A stretch of DNA of 52,717 nt, from positions 1-52,717 of the forward strand of contig JAEUPE010000263.1 of NCBI GenBank assembly GCA_016790435.1, given 5' to 3'. The DNA is from Rubrivivax sp. (GTDB lineage: Bacteria > Pseudomonadota > Gammaproteobacteria > Burkholderiales > Burkholderiaceae_C). Below, piece after piece: positions 1 to 8,267 of this stretch (its first letter is position 1; the number at the start of each line of letters is the position of its first letter). The translations under genes were made by a program, and so were the position numbers. Below the pieces are notes generated by a model, which saw only the letters and a program-made list of their open reading frames with translations, was not told the DNA's origin and ran no database searches.

Positions 1-1
1 C

Positions 2-1438
2 ATCAGCGAGAGCATCAAGGACTGCCTGCGCTGCGGCAAGTGCAAGCCGGTGTGCGCCACGCACGTGCCGCGCGCGAACCTGCTGTACAGCCCGCGCAAC
101 AAGATCCTCGCCACCTCGCTCTTGATCGAGGCCTTCCTCTACGAGGAGCAGACGCGCCGCGGCGTCAGCCTCAAGCACTGGGAGGAGTTCGAGGACGTCG
201 CCGATCACTGCACCGTGTGCCACAAGTGCCTGAGCCCCTGCCCGGTGAAGATCGACTTCGGCGACGTCTCGATGAACATGCGCAACCTCTTGCGCAAGCT
301 CGGGCACAAGAGCTTCCGACCGGGCAACGCGGCAGCGATGGCCTTCCTCAACGCCACCAACCCGCAGACGATCCGGATCATGCGGCGCGCGATGGTCGAC
401 GTGGGCTTCAAGGCGCAGCGCTTCGTGCATGACCTGATGAAGCCCCTGGCGAAGCATCAGGCGGCGAACCCGCCCGCGACGCTCGGCCCGGCACCGCTGA
501 AAGAGCAGGTCATCCACTTCATCAACCGCAAGATGCCGGGCGGCCTGCCCAAGCGCACGGCGCGCGCGCTGCTGGACATCGAGGACAAGGACTACGTCCC
601 CATCATTCGCGACCCCAAGGCGACGACGTCGGAGACCGAGGCCGTCTTCTACTTCCCCGGCTGCGGCAGCGAGCGACTCTTCAGCCAGGTGGGCCTGGCC
701 ACGCAGGCGATGCTGTGGCGCGCGGGCGTGCAGACGGTGCTGCCGCCGGGCTACCTGTGCTGCGGTTACCCGCAACGGGGCAGCGGCCAGTTCGACCGCG
801 CCGACAAGTTGATCACCGACAACCGCGTGCTCTTCCACCGCGTCGCCAACACGCTCAACTACCTCGACATCAAGACGGTGGTGGTGAGCTGCGGCACCTG
901 CCACGATCAACTGCAGGGCTACGAGTTCGAGGAGATCTTCCCCGGCTGCCGCATCGTCGACATCCACGACTACCTGTTCGAGAAGGGCATCAAGCTCGAG
1001 GCGAACAGCGCTGCCTACCTGTACCACGACCCCTGCCACAGCCCGATGAAGGCGCGCGACCCGATGGTGACCGTGAGAGCGCTCACCGGCGCGGAGGTGG
1101 TGAAGACCGAGCGCTGCTGCGGCGAGAGCGGCACGCTGGGCGTGACGCGGCCGGACATCGCCACGCAGGTGCGCTTCCGCAAGGCCGAGGAGCTCAAGCG
1201 CAACGAGGCGGCGCTGCGCGAACGCGCCCCCGACAGCGCCGGAAAGACCACCAAGGTGCTGACGAGCTGCCCCAGCTGCCTGCAAGGCCTGCAACGCTAC
1301 GAGGGCGACCTGACCAACGGCCTGCTCGAGGCCGACTACATCGTCGTCGAGATGGCGCGCAGGATGCTGGGCGAAACCTGGCTCGAGGACTACGTGGCAC
1401 GCGCCAACGCCGGCGGCATCGAGCGCGTGCTCGTCTGA
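2..1438 (+). CDS. Fe-S oxidoreductase, C-terminal part (FAD/FMN-linked dehydrogenase type), truncated by window start
   Basis: The reading frame is open from base 2, so the gene begins upstream; 478 residues are visible. It starts in a ferredoxin-type cluster motif, CLRCGKCKPVC, then has a second one, CTVCHKCLSPCP, around residue 75, as expected for two 4Fe-4S clusters. Two cysteine-rich CCG domains follow: one with FPGCGSERLF and LCCGYP, the other with HDPCHSP and ERCCGESG. Together these are the electron-transfer half of the GlcF/LldE/heterodisulfide-reductase superfamily. In Burkholderiales this architecture usually forms the C-terminus of a protein of about 1300 residues with an N-terminal FAD-binding dehydrogenase domain (DUF3683 type, probably acting on a 2-hydroxyacid). 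That N-terminal half and the substrate are inferred, not seen. The gene is convergent with the next one. Confidence 0.85.
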   Translation: MSESIKDCLRCGKCKPVCATHVPRANLLYSPRNKILATSLLIEAFLYEEQTRRGVSLKHWEEFEDVADHCTVCHKCLSPCPVKIDFGDVSMNMRNLLRKLGHKSFRPGNAAAMAFLNATNPQTIRIMRRAMVDVGFKAQRFVHDLMKPLAKHQAANPPATLGPAPLKEQVIHFINRKMPGGLPKRTARALLDIEDKDYVPIIRDPKATTSETEAVFYFPGCGSERLFSQVGLATQAMLWRAGVQTVLPPGYLCCGYPQRGSGQFDRADKLITDNRVLFHRVANTLNYLDIKTVVVSCGTCHDQLQGYEFEEIFPGCRIVDIHDYLFEKGIKLEANSAAYLYHDPCHSPMKARDPMVTVRALTGAEVVKTERCCGESGTLGVTRPDIATQVRFRKAEELKRNEAALRERAPDSAGKTTKVLTSCPSCLQGLQRYEGDLTNGLLEADYIVVEMARRMLGETWLEDYVARANAGGIERVLV

Positions 1439-1528
1439 GGGCGGCAGACGAAGCCGAGCGGCCGACGGCTGCTCTAGGCCGCGCGGGCGGTCAAGGGCGT
1501 GTGCGACGACGCGGCGGCAAGTCCGGCG

Positions 1529-2122
1529 TCACTTCGTCCGATCCCAGGCCGGCCCCTCGTCGGTGAGGATGGCGTCCAGCGGCACGTCGTGCGCCTCAGC
1601 GTCGAGCCAGGGCACAAAGCCGTGCGAATAGGCCAACCCCACCGTTACCGGGCGCGGGCTCAGGTGCGCCAGCGTGCGGTCGTAGAAACCGCCGCCATAG
1701 CCCAGCCGCAGGCCGCGAGGCCCGTAGCCCACACAGGGCACCAGCAGCATCTGCGGCTCGAACGCCTCGGTGTCCTTGGGCTTGGGGATGCCGTAGGCGT
1801 CTTCTTCCATCGGGCAGCCGGGGTACCAGATGTGGAAGCGCAGTTCCTTCGTCTCCCGGTTGATCACCGGCAGGCCGATGCGGTGGTCGGGGTGCGCCTC
1901 GCTCCAGCGATAGAGCGCCGGTAGCGCGTCGAACTCGCCCTTGATCGGCCAGTAGGCGCCGATCGCGCGCTCGGGGCGCGGCACCAGCCACACGCGCAGC
2001 ACCTCCTGCAGCTGCACCGAGCGCGCATGGCGGTCGAGCAGACTCTGGCGCTCGGCCTGCAGTTGGCGGCGCAGGGCCTTCTTGTCCTGCGAAGGTTCGA
2101 ACGAAGGCAGGTCCGTGGACAT
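1529..2122 (-). CDS. 5-formyltetrahydrofolate cyclo-ligase
   Basis: A 197-residue cytosolic protein of normal family length that converts 5-formyl-THF to 5,10-methenyl-THF using ATP. The N-terminus has the basic KKALRRQLQAER helix typical of the family. The diagnostic C-terminal signature GLRLGYGGGFYDRTLAHL is present near residues 140-157 and covers the nucleotide/Mg site. The ATG at 2122 gives MSTDLPSFEPSQ; another in-frame ATG five codons upstream (2137) cannot be excluded. The gene sits alone and convergent to the Fe-S oxidoreductase gene, 90 bases away. The family is called YgfA/FAU1/MTHFS, so I give no symbol. Confidence 0.93.
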   Translation of the reverse strand: MSTDLPSFEPSQDKKALRRQLQAERQSLLDRHARSVQLQEVLRVWLVPRPERAIGAYWPIKGEFDALPALYRWSEAHPDHRIGLPVINRETKELRFHIWYPGCPMEEDAYGIPKPKDTEAFEPQMLLVPCVGYGPRGLRLGYGGGFYDRTLAHLSPRPVTVGLAYSHGFVPWLDAEAHDVPLDAILTDEGPAWDRTK

Positions 2123-2203
2123 GTGCGCTATTGTCATGCCCAGCACGGCAAACTCGCGTGGTCGACCCCCGAGGTCGGCCCGTTCACCTGCATCGGCCTT
2201 GCG

Positions 2204-2752
2204 ATGAGTCAGGCTTTCGTCGACCACTGCCTCGAGCTGTTGGCCCCGCTCGGCGCAGTGCGTTCGCGACGCATGTTCGGCGGCCACGGCCTCTATGCCG
2301 ACGGCCTCTTCGTCGCTCTGATCGCCTTCGAGCGCCTGTACCTCAAGGTCGATGCCGACACCGAGCCGCGGTTCGCCGCGGCCGGTTGCACGCCCTTCGT
2401 CTACGAGGGCAAGGGTGCCCCGGTGCGCAGGAGCTACTGGACGGTGCCCGACGAGGCGATGGAATCGCCCTCGCTGATGGCGCCCTGGGCCCGCTTGGCC
2501 GCCCAGGCGGCGACGAAAGCCGCCGCGGCAAAGGCCGCGAAGACGATGAAGGCGGCCAGGCCAACGAGGGCCACCGTGGCGAAGAAGAGTTCCGCCATGC
2601 TCAAGCCCTCCCGCCCGGCGCGGCCTGGTGCAAAGCCACGCGCGCCGAAGGCCAAGCCTCGGCCACCCAGGCGCTGCCGGCCGGCAGGGCCAGGCGTTCG
2701 CCGGCGGCCAGCCAGTGGTCGACCGCGCGGTCGTCGGCGCGCGTCGGCGTGA
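2204..2752 (+). CDS. TfoX/Sxy N-terminal domain protein with long basic tail
   Basis: A 182-residue protein whose first ~105 residues match the TfoX/Sxy N-terminal domain. Visible family features are RRMFGGHGLYADG, the FERLYLKVD strand and the RSYWTVPDEAME segment. Family members include the competence regulator Sxy, but many single-domain relatives have no known role. The start MSQAFVDHCLELL is the ATG at 2204. After about residue 115 the protein becomes a low-complexity Lys/Ala/Pro/Arg tail. From 2601 onward the tail runs antisense to the DUF2917 gene, so its last ~50 codons may not be biologically important. It lies divergent to the cyclo-ligase, with 81 bases between the two starts. Confidence 0.75.
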   Translation: MSQAFVDHCLELLAPLGAVRSRRMFGGHGLYADGLFVALIAFERLYLKVDADTEPRFAAAGCTPFVYEGKGAPVRRSYWTVPDEAMESPSLMAPWARLAAQAATKAAAAKAAKTMKAARPTRATVAKKSSAMLKPSRPARPGAKPRAPKAKPRPPRRCRPAGPGVRRRPASGRPRGRRRASA

Positions 2753-2897
2753 GCCAGACACGGCCAGCCGCCACGTCGATCCAGCGGGGCACCGGCGCCG
2801 GCTCGATGCGCAGCACCTCGCCCGCAGCCAGTGGCCATTCCCAAGGCGTCGGGGTGGCCCGCTCATGATGCGAATCACGCATGAATTGAGTGTCCAT
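2601..2897 (-). CDS. DUF2917 family protein
   Basis: A 98-residue protein of unknown function. The start is the ATG at 2897, preceded by a near-perfect AAGGAGG ribosome-binding site; an upstream in-frame ATG would lack it. The body has the DUF2917 pattern: an early LAAGEVLRIEP strand, a Trp-rich core (RVWLTPTR, DHWLAAGERL) and the predicted beta-rich, cupin-like closing strand around LPAGSAWVAEAW. In Burkholderiales this gene commonly stands divergent to a LysR regulator, as here, so regulation by that neighbour is a reasonable inference. Its 3' end overlaps the tail of the TfoX-type gene on the other strand by 152 bases. Confidence 0.8.
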   Translation of the reverse strand: MDTQFMRDSHHERATPTPWEWPLAAGEVLRIEPAPVPRWIDVAAGRVWLTPTRADDRAVDHWLAAGERLALPAGSAWVAEAWPSARVALHQAAPGGRA

Positions 2898-2954
2898 GAT
2901 CAACCTCCTTGCCGATGAATGAACGCCATTCTTCAGGGGACGGGCTCTCGGGTC

Positions 2955-2984
2955 CAATCAGATCGGCGCGCCGGATTGATAATC
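2955..2984. promoter_or_regulatory. Candidate operator between DUF2917 and lysR
   Basis: The 94-base divergent intergenic region carries CAATC at 2955-2959 and GATTG at 2974-2978, an inverted repeat with a 14-base gap. The second arm is also part of GATTGATAATC (2974-2984), a small dyad just before the lysR start. LysR proteins bind interrupted dyads in divergent promoters, so autoregulation is plausible. Sequence alone does not prove binding. Confidence 0.3.
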
Positions 2985-2991
2985 AGACCGC

Positions 2992-3981
2992 ATGAATGAG
3001 CCGGCTGTCGAACCCGCCCGCCTGATGCCGCAGCGCCCGCTGTCGGTCGGCGCGCTGCGCGCCTTCGAAGCGGTCGCCCGGCGGCTGAACTTCCGTGCCG
3101 CGGCCGAGCAGTTGCACCTCACGCAGCCGGCGGTGAGCCGGCAGATCAAGAGCCTGGAGGACGAGCTCGGCGCCACGCTCTTCGTGCGCGGCACGCGCAA
3201 GGTGGAGCTCACCGGCGCCGGCACGGCGCTGCTGCAGGTGGTGCTGCCTTTCCTCGAGCAGCTCGACGCCACCGTGCGCCAGTTGCGCAGCCGCGAGCGC
3301 CGCGCGCCCGTGGCGGTGACCATCTTCGCCTCGTTCGCTTCGTTGTGGCTGCTGCCCCGCCTGGCCACGTTCCAGCAGGCGCACCCCGACATCGACATCC
3401 GCATCTCCGCGGCCGACGCGCTGGCCGAGCTCGACGACCCCGAGCTCGATCTCGCGCTGCGCTACTGCCACCCCAAGGACGCCCCGGCCGGCTCGACACA
3501 GCTCTTCGGAGAGGTGATGACACCCGTGGCGAGCCCGGCACTGCTCGCTCGGCAGCGCCTGAAGACGCCCGCCGACCTGGCGCGCCATACGCTGCTGGAG
3601 GAAGACGACCACCGGCCGAGCGCCGCCTACCTCAGCTGGCACCACTGGCTGCGCGAGAAGGCGCCGCCGCGCCTGGCGCCGCGTGGCTGGATGTACCTCA
3701 ACTTCACCTACCAGCAGATCCAGGCCGCGCTGGCCGGCCAGGGCGTGGCGCTGGCACGACTGGCCCTGGTGGGCGAGGCGTTGGAGCGCGGCGACCTCGT
3801 CGAGCCCTTCGGCGCCGCCGGGCGCGTCGCCTCGCCCTTCGCCTACTGGCTCGTGCGCTGGCCCGCGCGGCGCGAGCGTGCACCGTTGGCCGCCTTCGAG
3901 CGTTGGCTGCTGCAGGAAGCGCAAAGCACGCGTGCCGAACTCGGTGCCATTGCCGCACCGGCGCATCCTGAACGCGCATGA
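2992..3981 (+). CDS. LysR-family transcriptional regulator (GcvA-like)
   Basis: A 329-residue regulator of usual LTTR length. The N-terminal winged helix-turn-helix is clear: LRAFEAVARRLNFRAAAEQL, then the recognition helix TQPAVSRQIKSLE and the wing LGATLFVRGTRKVELT. From about residue 100 an effector-binding domain of periplasmic-binding fold follows (VTIFASFASLWLLPRLATF, FTYQQIQAALAGQGVALARL), resembling the GcvA/AmpR subgroup. The effector is unknown. It is divergent to the DUF2917 gene, its most likely target along with itself. The ATG at 2992 lies eight bases after a small dyad. Confidence 0.92.
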   Translation: MNEPAVEPARLMPQRPLSVGALRAFEAVARRLNFRAAAEQLHLTQPAVSRQIKSLEDELGATLFVRGTRKVELTGAGTALLQVVLPFLEQLDATVRQLRSRERRAPVAVTIFASFASLWLLPRLATFQQAHPDIDIRISAADALAELDDPELDLALRYCHPKDAPAGSTQLFGEVMTPVASPALLARQRLKTPADLARHTLLEEDDHRPSAAYLSWHHWLREKAPPRLAPRGWMYLNFTYQQIQAALAGQGVALARLALVGEALERGDLVEPFGAAGRVASPFAYWLVRWPARRERAPLAAFERWLLQEAQSTRAELGAIAAPAHPERA

Positions 3982-4046
3982 CGTGCCGTCAACAACAACA
4001 GCCCTCACCCCGCAACTGCATGGCTTTCGCCGCTAAATTCCAGGCC

Positions 4047-6284
4047 ATGCCGCCGCACCGCCTGCCTACAGTCGACGATGTGAAGCGCCGCATCGTCGCC
4101 CTCCTCGGCCTGTTGCTGGTGGCCGCGGCCGTGGCGGCCCCGCCCCGCATGGCTCGGGCACAGAACGGCAGCGGCGCAACGCCCGCCGTCTCGGCCAGCG
4201 ACGATCTCGCCGTGCAGGCGCGCGAAGCCTTCCGTCTCAAGGACAAGACGCTCCTGTTCACCCTGAGGCAGGCGGCCGCGCGGCAAGACCACCCGCTGGC
4301 CAGCTGGGTCGAGTACTGGGAACTGAACAATCGACTGTCCGAGGCGCAGCCGGCCGACTTCGACGCCTTCGCCGAGCGCTGGCGCGGCACCTACGCCGAA
4401 GACCGCCTGCGCAACGACTGGCTGCTCGAGTTGGGCCGGCGCCGCGACTGGGCCGCGCTGCGCGCCGAGTTCCCGCGCTTTCGCATGAACGACGACCGCG
4501 AGGTCACCTGCTACGCGCTGATCGCCACGCACCTCGAGGGGCTGCAGGACGTGCGCGTGGCCGCGCGCCATGCCTGGCTCGCGCAGCGTGAGCCCGACGA
4601 CGGCTGCCAGTTGCTCGCAGCGATGCTCATCGAGCAGCGCATCTTCGGCGCCGACGAGGTCTGGCAGGCGCTGCGCGTCGCCGTCGAGTTGAATCGCCCG
4701 CGGCTGGCGCGCGAGCGCGCCGGCCTGCTCGAAGCGGGCCTGGCCGCGAGCATCGATGCCGTCTTCAAGGACCCCGCACGGCTGCTGCGCGAGAAGCGCA
4801 GCTCCCGCACCGAGGCCAGCCACCACCTGGCCGTGCTGGCCCTGTGGCGGCTGGCCGCCAACGACCCCGACCTCGCCTTCACGCACCTCGAACAGTTCGA
4901 GGCCACGCGACTGCCCGCCGCGGAGCTCGCTCGCGCCTGGGGAGGCGTGGCCCGGCATGCGGCGCTGAAGCAGCACCCGAAGGCGGCCGACTTCGCTCGT
5001 CGAGCCTTCGCCGCCTGGGACAAGACACTCGGCGCGGCCAGCCAGGGCCGCACGGCGGCCGCATCCGCCAGTGCCGCTGCCGGGTCGGGCAGCGAAGCAT
5101 CGGCCGCGCCCGCGCGGCGCGCGCTCGAGCCGGCCTTCAGCGACGAAACCCTGGCCTGGATGGTGCGCGCTGCACTGCGCGCCCCGAGTCAGGATCGGAC
5201 CCGCTGGCCTCTCGTGCTGCGCGCCATCGACGAGATGAGCGGGGCCGAGCAGCGCGACCCGGCCTGGGTCTACTGGCGGGCGCGTGCCATCCGTGCCGGC
5301 GCCGCCCCGGGCCCCGATGGCGAAGGCGCGCGCGGCCTCGCCCGCCTGACGCTCGATTCGATCGCCGGCCCGCTCGGGTTCTACCCGCAGCTGGCGCTGG
5401 AGGACCTCGGCCGCCGCGTCAGCCTGCCGGTGCCGCCGGTGCCGCTGGTCGAGTCCGAGCGCGAGCCGATCCGCCAGCACGCCGGACTGAAGCGCGCGCT
5501 GCGGCTCATGTCGCTCGGCCTGCGCGCCGAGGGCGTGCGCGAATGGAACTACTCGCTGCGCGGCATGAACGACCGCGAACTCATGGCCGCCGCGGCCCTG
5601 GCCTGCGAGCGCGAGGTCTGGGACCGCTGCATCAACACGAGCGAACGCACGCGCGACGTGGCCGACGTCACCCAACGCTATCCGCTGCCCTTCCGCGATG
5701 CGGTGCTGGCGCGCGCCGCCGAGAGCGGGCTCGACCCGGCCTACGTCTACGGGCTCATCCGGCAGGAGTCGCGCTTCATCGTCGATGCGCGTTCGAGCGT
5801 CGGCGCCTCCGGGCTGATGCAGCTGATGCCGGCCACGGCGCGCTGGACGGCTCGACGCGCCGGCCTTTCCGACTGGAAGCCCGAACTCGTCAACGAACGC
5901 GACGTCAACCTGCTGCTCGGCACCACCTACCTCAAGCTCGTGCTCGAGGAATTCGGCGGTGCGCAGGCCATGGGCGCCGCGGCCTACAACGCCGGCCCCT
6001 CGCGGCCGCGTCGCTGGCGCGAGGGCGCGGTGCTCGAGCCGGCCGCCTGGATCGAGGGCATTCCGTTCAACGAGACGCGCGACTACGTCAAGAAGGTGCT
6101 CTCGAACGCCGTCATCTACGCCGCCCGCCTGCAGGCCACCCAGGGCCAGGGGGGCGTCACGGCCGGCCCGACGGGCCTGTCCGGCAGCCCGGGCTTCGGC
6201 CCGGTAAGCCTGCGCGCCCGCCTCGGCCCGGCCATCGGCCCGCGCGACCCGGGCGCACCCGCGGAAAACCGGGAGTTGCCCTGA
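4047..6284 (+). CDS. Soluble lytic murein transglycosylase (Slt70-type)
   Basis: A periplasmic enzyme that cleaves peptidoglycan MurNAc-GlcNAc bonds to give 1,6-anhydro-MurNAc products. From the ATG at 4047 it has 745 residues. A signal peptide (KRRIVALLGLLLVAAAVAAPP) begins around residue 12; starts at 4020 (ATG) or 4080 (GTG) are possible alternatives. About 500 residues of helical superhelix follow, then the C-terminal SLT catalytic domain from about residue 550. It contains GLIRQESRF (catalytic Glu), GASGLMQLMPATA, NLLLGTTYL and AAAYNAGPSRPRRW. A Gly/Pro-rich tail ends the protein. Its products are the type of substrate handled by AmpD, encoded at 34.3 kb. Confidence 0.92.
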   Translation: MPPHRLPTVDDVKRRIVALLGLLLVAAAVAAPPRMARAQNGSGATPAVSASDDLAVQAREAFRLKDKTLLFTLRQAAARQDHPLASWVEYWELNNRLSEAQPADFDAFAERWRGTYAEDRLRNDWLLELGRRRDWAALRAEFPRFRMNDDREVTCYALIATHLEGLQDVRVAARHAWLAQREPDDGCQLLAAMLIEQRIFGADEVWQALRVAVELNRPRLARERAGLLEAGLAASIDAVFKDPARLLREKRSSRTEASHHLAVLALWRLAANDPDLAFTHLEQFEATRLPAAELARAWGGVARHAALKQHPKAADFARRAFAAWDKTLGAASQGRTAAASASAAAGSGSEASAAPARRALEPAFSDETLAWMVRAALRAPSQDRTRWPLVLRAIDEMSGAEQRDPAWVYWRARAIRAGAAPGPDGEGARGLARLTLDSIAGPLGFYPQLALEDLGRRVSLPVPPVPLVESEREPIRQHAGLKRALRLMSLGLRAEGVREWNYSLRGMNDRELMAAAALACEREVWDRCINTSERTRDVADVTQRYPLPFRDAVLARAAESGLDPAYVYGLIRQESRFIVDARSSVGASGLMQLMPATARWTARRAGLSDWKPELVNERDVNLLLGTTYLKLVLEEFGGAQAMGAAAYNAGPSRPRRWREGAVLEPAAWIEGIPFNETRDYVKKVLSNAVIYAARLQATQGQGGVTAGPTGLSGSPGFGPVSLRARLGPAIGPRDPGAPAENRELP

Positions 6285-6364
6285 GCGCCCACTAAACTCC
6301 TCCGCCAGGAGTGGAGCCGCTCTCCGCCGCCGTCTCTCGGCGCTTTCGCGGGCGGCAGGTTGGC

Positions 6365-7318
6365 ATGGCAAACATGAACAAGGTCCTCGTGCTCGGTGGC
6401 AGCGGCTTCGTCGGCCGCTCCCTCTGTGAACAGCTGGTGCGCCGCTATCCGGGCATCCACATCGTCGTACCGACCCGGCGTGCGCCGCACGCGGTGCACC
6501 TGCGCACCTTGCCCGGGGTGGAGGTCGTCGTCGCCAACGTGCACGACCCGGTCACCCTGACCACGCTCGTGCGGGGCTGCGACGCGGTGGTCAACCTCGT
6601 GGCCATCCTGCACGGCAGCGCGGCCGACTTCGACGCCGTGCACCGCCGCTTGCCCGAGAGCCTGACGCGTGCGATGCACGGCGCCGGCGTCCTGCGCCTC
6701 GTGCACGTCAGCGCCATCGGCGCGGCCTCGTACGCCCCTTCGAACTACCTGCGCAGCAAGGCCGCCGGCGAAGAGGCGCTGAAGGCCGGCGGCCTGGCCG
6801 TGACGATCCTGCGCCCGTCGGTCATCTTCGGCCAGCACGATCAACTGCTCAACCTGTTTGCCAAGCTGCAGGCCGTGGCGCCGGTGCTGCCACTGGCCGG
6901 CGGCCACGTGCACTTCCAGCCGGTGTGGGTGGAAGACGTGGCCGCAGCAATGATCAAGGTGCTCCAAGACCCGTCCTGGATCGGGCGCACCGTCGAGTGC
7001 TGCGGCCCGCAGGTCATGGCGCTTTCCGAGATCGTGCGCCTGGCTGGCCGCCTGGCCGGCCACGAGCGACCGCAGATTCCACTGCCCACGTGGGTGGCGC
7101 GCATCCAGGCCTTCGCCTTCGAGTGCCTGCCCGGGCAACCGCTGATGTCGCGCGACAACCTCGACTCGATGCGCGTGCCCAGCGTCGCGGGGGGTCGGCT
7201 GCAGGGCCTGAAGGACCTCGGCATCACGCCCTCTTCGATCGGCGCGGTGGCGCCCGCCTACCTGGCGCCGGGCCAGGGCGTGGCGCGCCTGGACGCCTGG
7301 CGTTCGACGCACCGGTAG
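6365..7318 (+). CDS. NAD(P)-binding epimerase-like protein (complex I NDUFA9-like)
   Basis: A 317-residue atypical short-chain dehydrogenase. The dinucleotide-binding Rossmann motif is at the N-terminus (VLVLGGSGFVGRSL). A later VHVSAIGA...YLRSKAAGEEAL segment carries the Tyr-x-x-x-Lys-like pair used by extended SDRs. VTILRPSVIFG is the segment that typifies the NDUFA9/complex-I-assembly subgroup common in proteobacteria. The start is the ATG at 6365; the ATG at 6374 (MNKVLVLGG) is almost as good. The substrate is unknown. It is downstream of the lytic transglycosylase in the same direction, with 80 bases between. Confidence 0.82.
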   Translation: MANMNKVLVLGGSGFVGRSLCEQLVRRYPGIHIVVPTRRAPHAVHLRTLPGVEVVVANVHDPVTLTTLVRGCDAVVNLVAILHGSAADFDAVHRRLPESLTRAMHGAGVLRLVHVSAIGAASYAPSNYLRSKAAGEEALKAGGLAVTILRPSVIFGQHDQLLNLFAKLQAVAPVLPLAGGHVHFQPVWVEDVAAAMIKVLQDPSWIGRTVECCGPQVMALSEIVRLAGRLAGHERPQIPLPTWVARIQAFAFECLPGQPLMSRDNLDSMRVPSVAGGRLQGLKDLGITPSSIGAVAPAYLAPGQGVARLDAWRSTHR

Positions 7319-7425
7319 CAGCCGGCGCGATGCCGCTACGGCATCGCGGCGATGCAGGCTCGTGATCCATCGCCACGGCGCTGCGCCGTAGCATCTCGGC
7401 CTCTCAGCCCGTCGGAGACCGGACC

Positions 7426-8112
7426 ATGCAGCTCGTGATCGCAAACAAGAACTACTCGTCGTGGTCGATGCGGCCGTGGGTGCTGATGCGCGGCCTCGGC
7501 ATGCCGTTCGAGGAAAGGAAGCTGAGCTTCATGCTCGGCCTCGGCGCCGGCTTTCGCGACGAGATGTTGAAGATCAGCCCGGCGGCGCGCGTGCCGGTCC
7601 TCATCGACGGCGACGTGACCGTCTGGGACAGCCTGGCGATCGCCGAGTACCTGCACGAACGCTTCCCCGAGCACGGCGTGTGGCCCCGGGCCTTGCCCCA
7701 ACGGACGCGGGCGCGCACGCTGTGTGCCGAGATGCACTCAGGCTTCGGCGCCCTGCGCCAGCACTGCCCGATGAACGTCGAAGCCTCGCTGCCGGAGGTG
7801 GGCACCCGCGTGCTGCGTGAGCAGCCCCAGGTGCAGCGCGACCTCGCGCGCATCGACGAGATGTGGAGCGAGGCGCTGGCACGCAGCGGCGGACCGTTCC
7901 TCTTCGGTGCCTTCGGCGCGGTGGACGCGTACTTCGCGCCCGTGGCGCTGCGCGTGCGGACCTACGGGTTGCCGTTGTCGCCCGCCGCGGCCGGCTACGC
8001 GCAGCGGCTGCTCGCCGCGCCGGGGCCGGCGGCGTGGATCGCAGACGCCTTGCAGGAGCACGAGTTCGTGCCGGAAGACGAGCCGTACCGGGCTGCACCC
8101 AGGGCGACCTGA
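7426..8112 (+). CDS. Glutathione S-transferase family protein
   Basis: A 228-residue cytosolic protein. The N-terminal thioredoxin-like domain begins MQLVIANKNYSSWSMRPWV, with Ser residues where GSTs place the thiol-activating residue. It continues with the cis-Pro segment ARVPVLIDG and the glutathione-binding WDSLAIAEYLHERFP. The all-helical C-terminal domain runs from about residue 85. The YfcF/maleylacetoacetate-isomerase-like N-terminus is typical of Burkholderiales GSTs, but the substrate cannot be read from sequence. The ATG at 7426 is the first plausible start. Confidence 0.9.
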   Translation: MQLVIANKNYSSWSMRPWVLMRGLGMPFEERKLSFMLGLGAGFRDEMLKISPAARVPVLIDGDVTVWDSLAIAEYLHERFPEHGVWPRALPQRTRARTLCAEMHSGFGALRQHCPMNVEASLPEVGTRVLREQPQVQRDLARIDEMWSEALARSGGPFLFGAFGAVDAYFAPVALRVRTYGLPLSPAAAGYAQRLLAAPGPAAWIADALQEHEFVPEDEPYRAAPRAT

Positions 8113-8267
8113 GAACCCTTCCGCTCAGGAAGGAAACAGCCCGCCTGCGGGCGCCTCTCCGTCCGGGGTCGGCGCCCGCAAGCGAGCACAGACCGCATCG
8201 CCGCTGACTGTTGCCCCAGACGTTGACGCGCAGAGGCGGGCGGGCATCGAGCGGGCATCATGCGGCC

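Noticed and set aside
4005-6371. A 788-codon open frame antisense to the lytic transglycosylase gene
   Set aside because: No domain resemblance, Arg/Gly/His-rich composition typical of GC-rich antisense shadows; the plus-strand frame has a signal peptide and complete SLT motifs.
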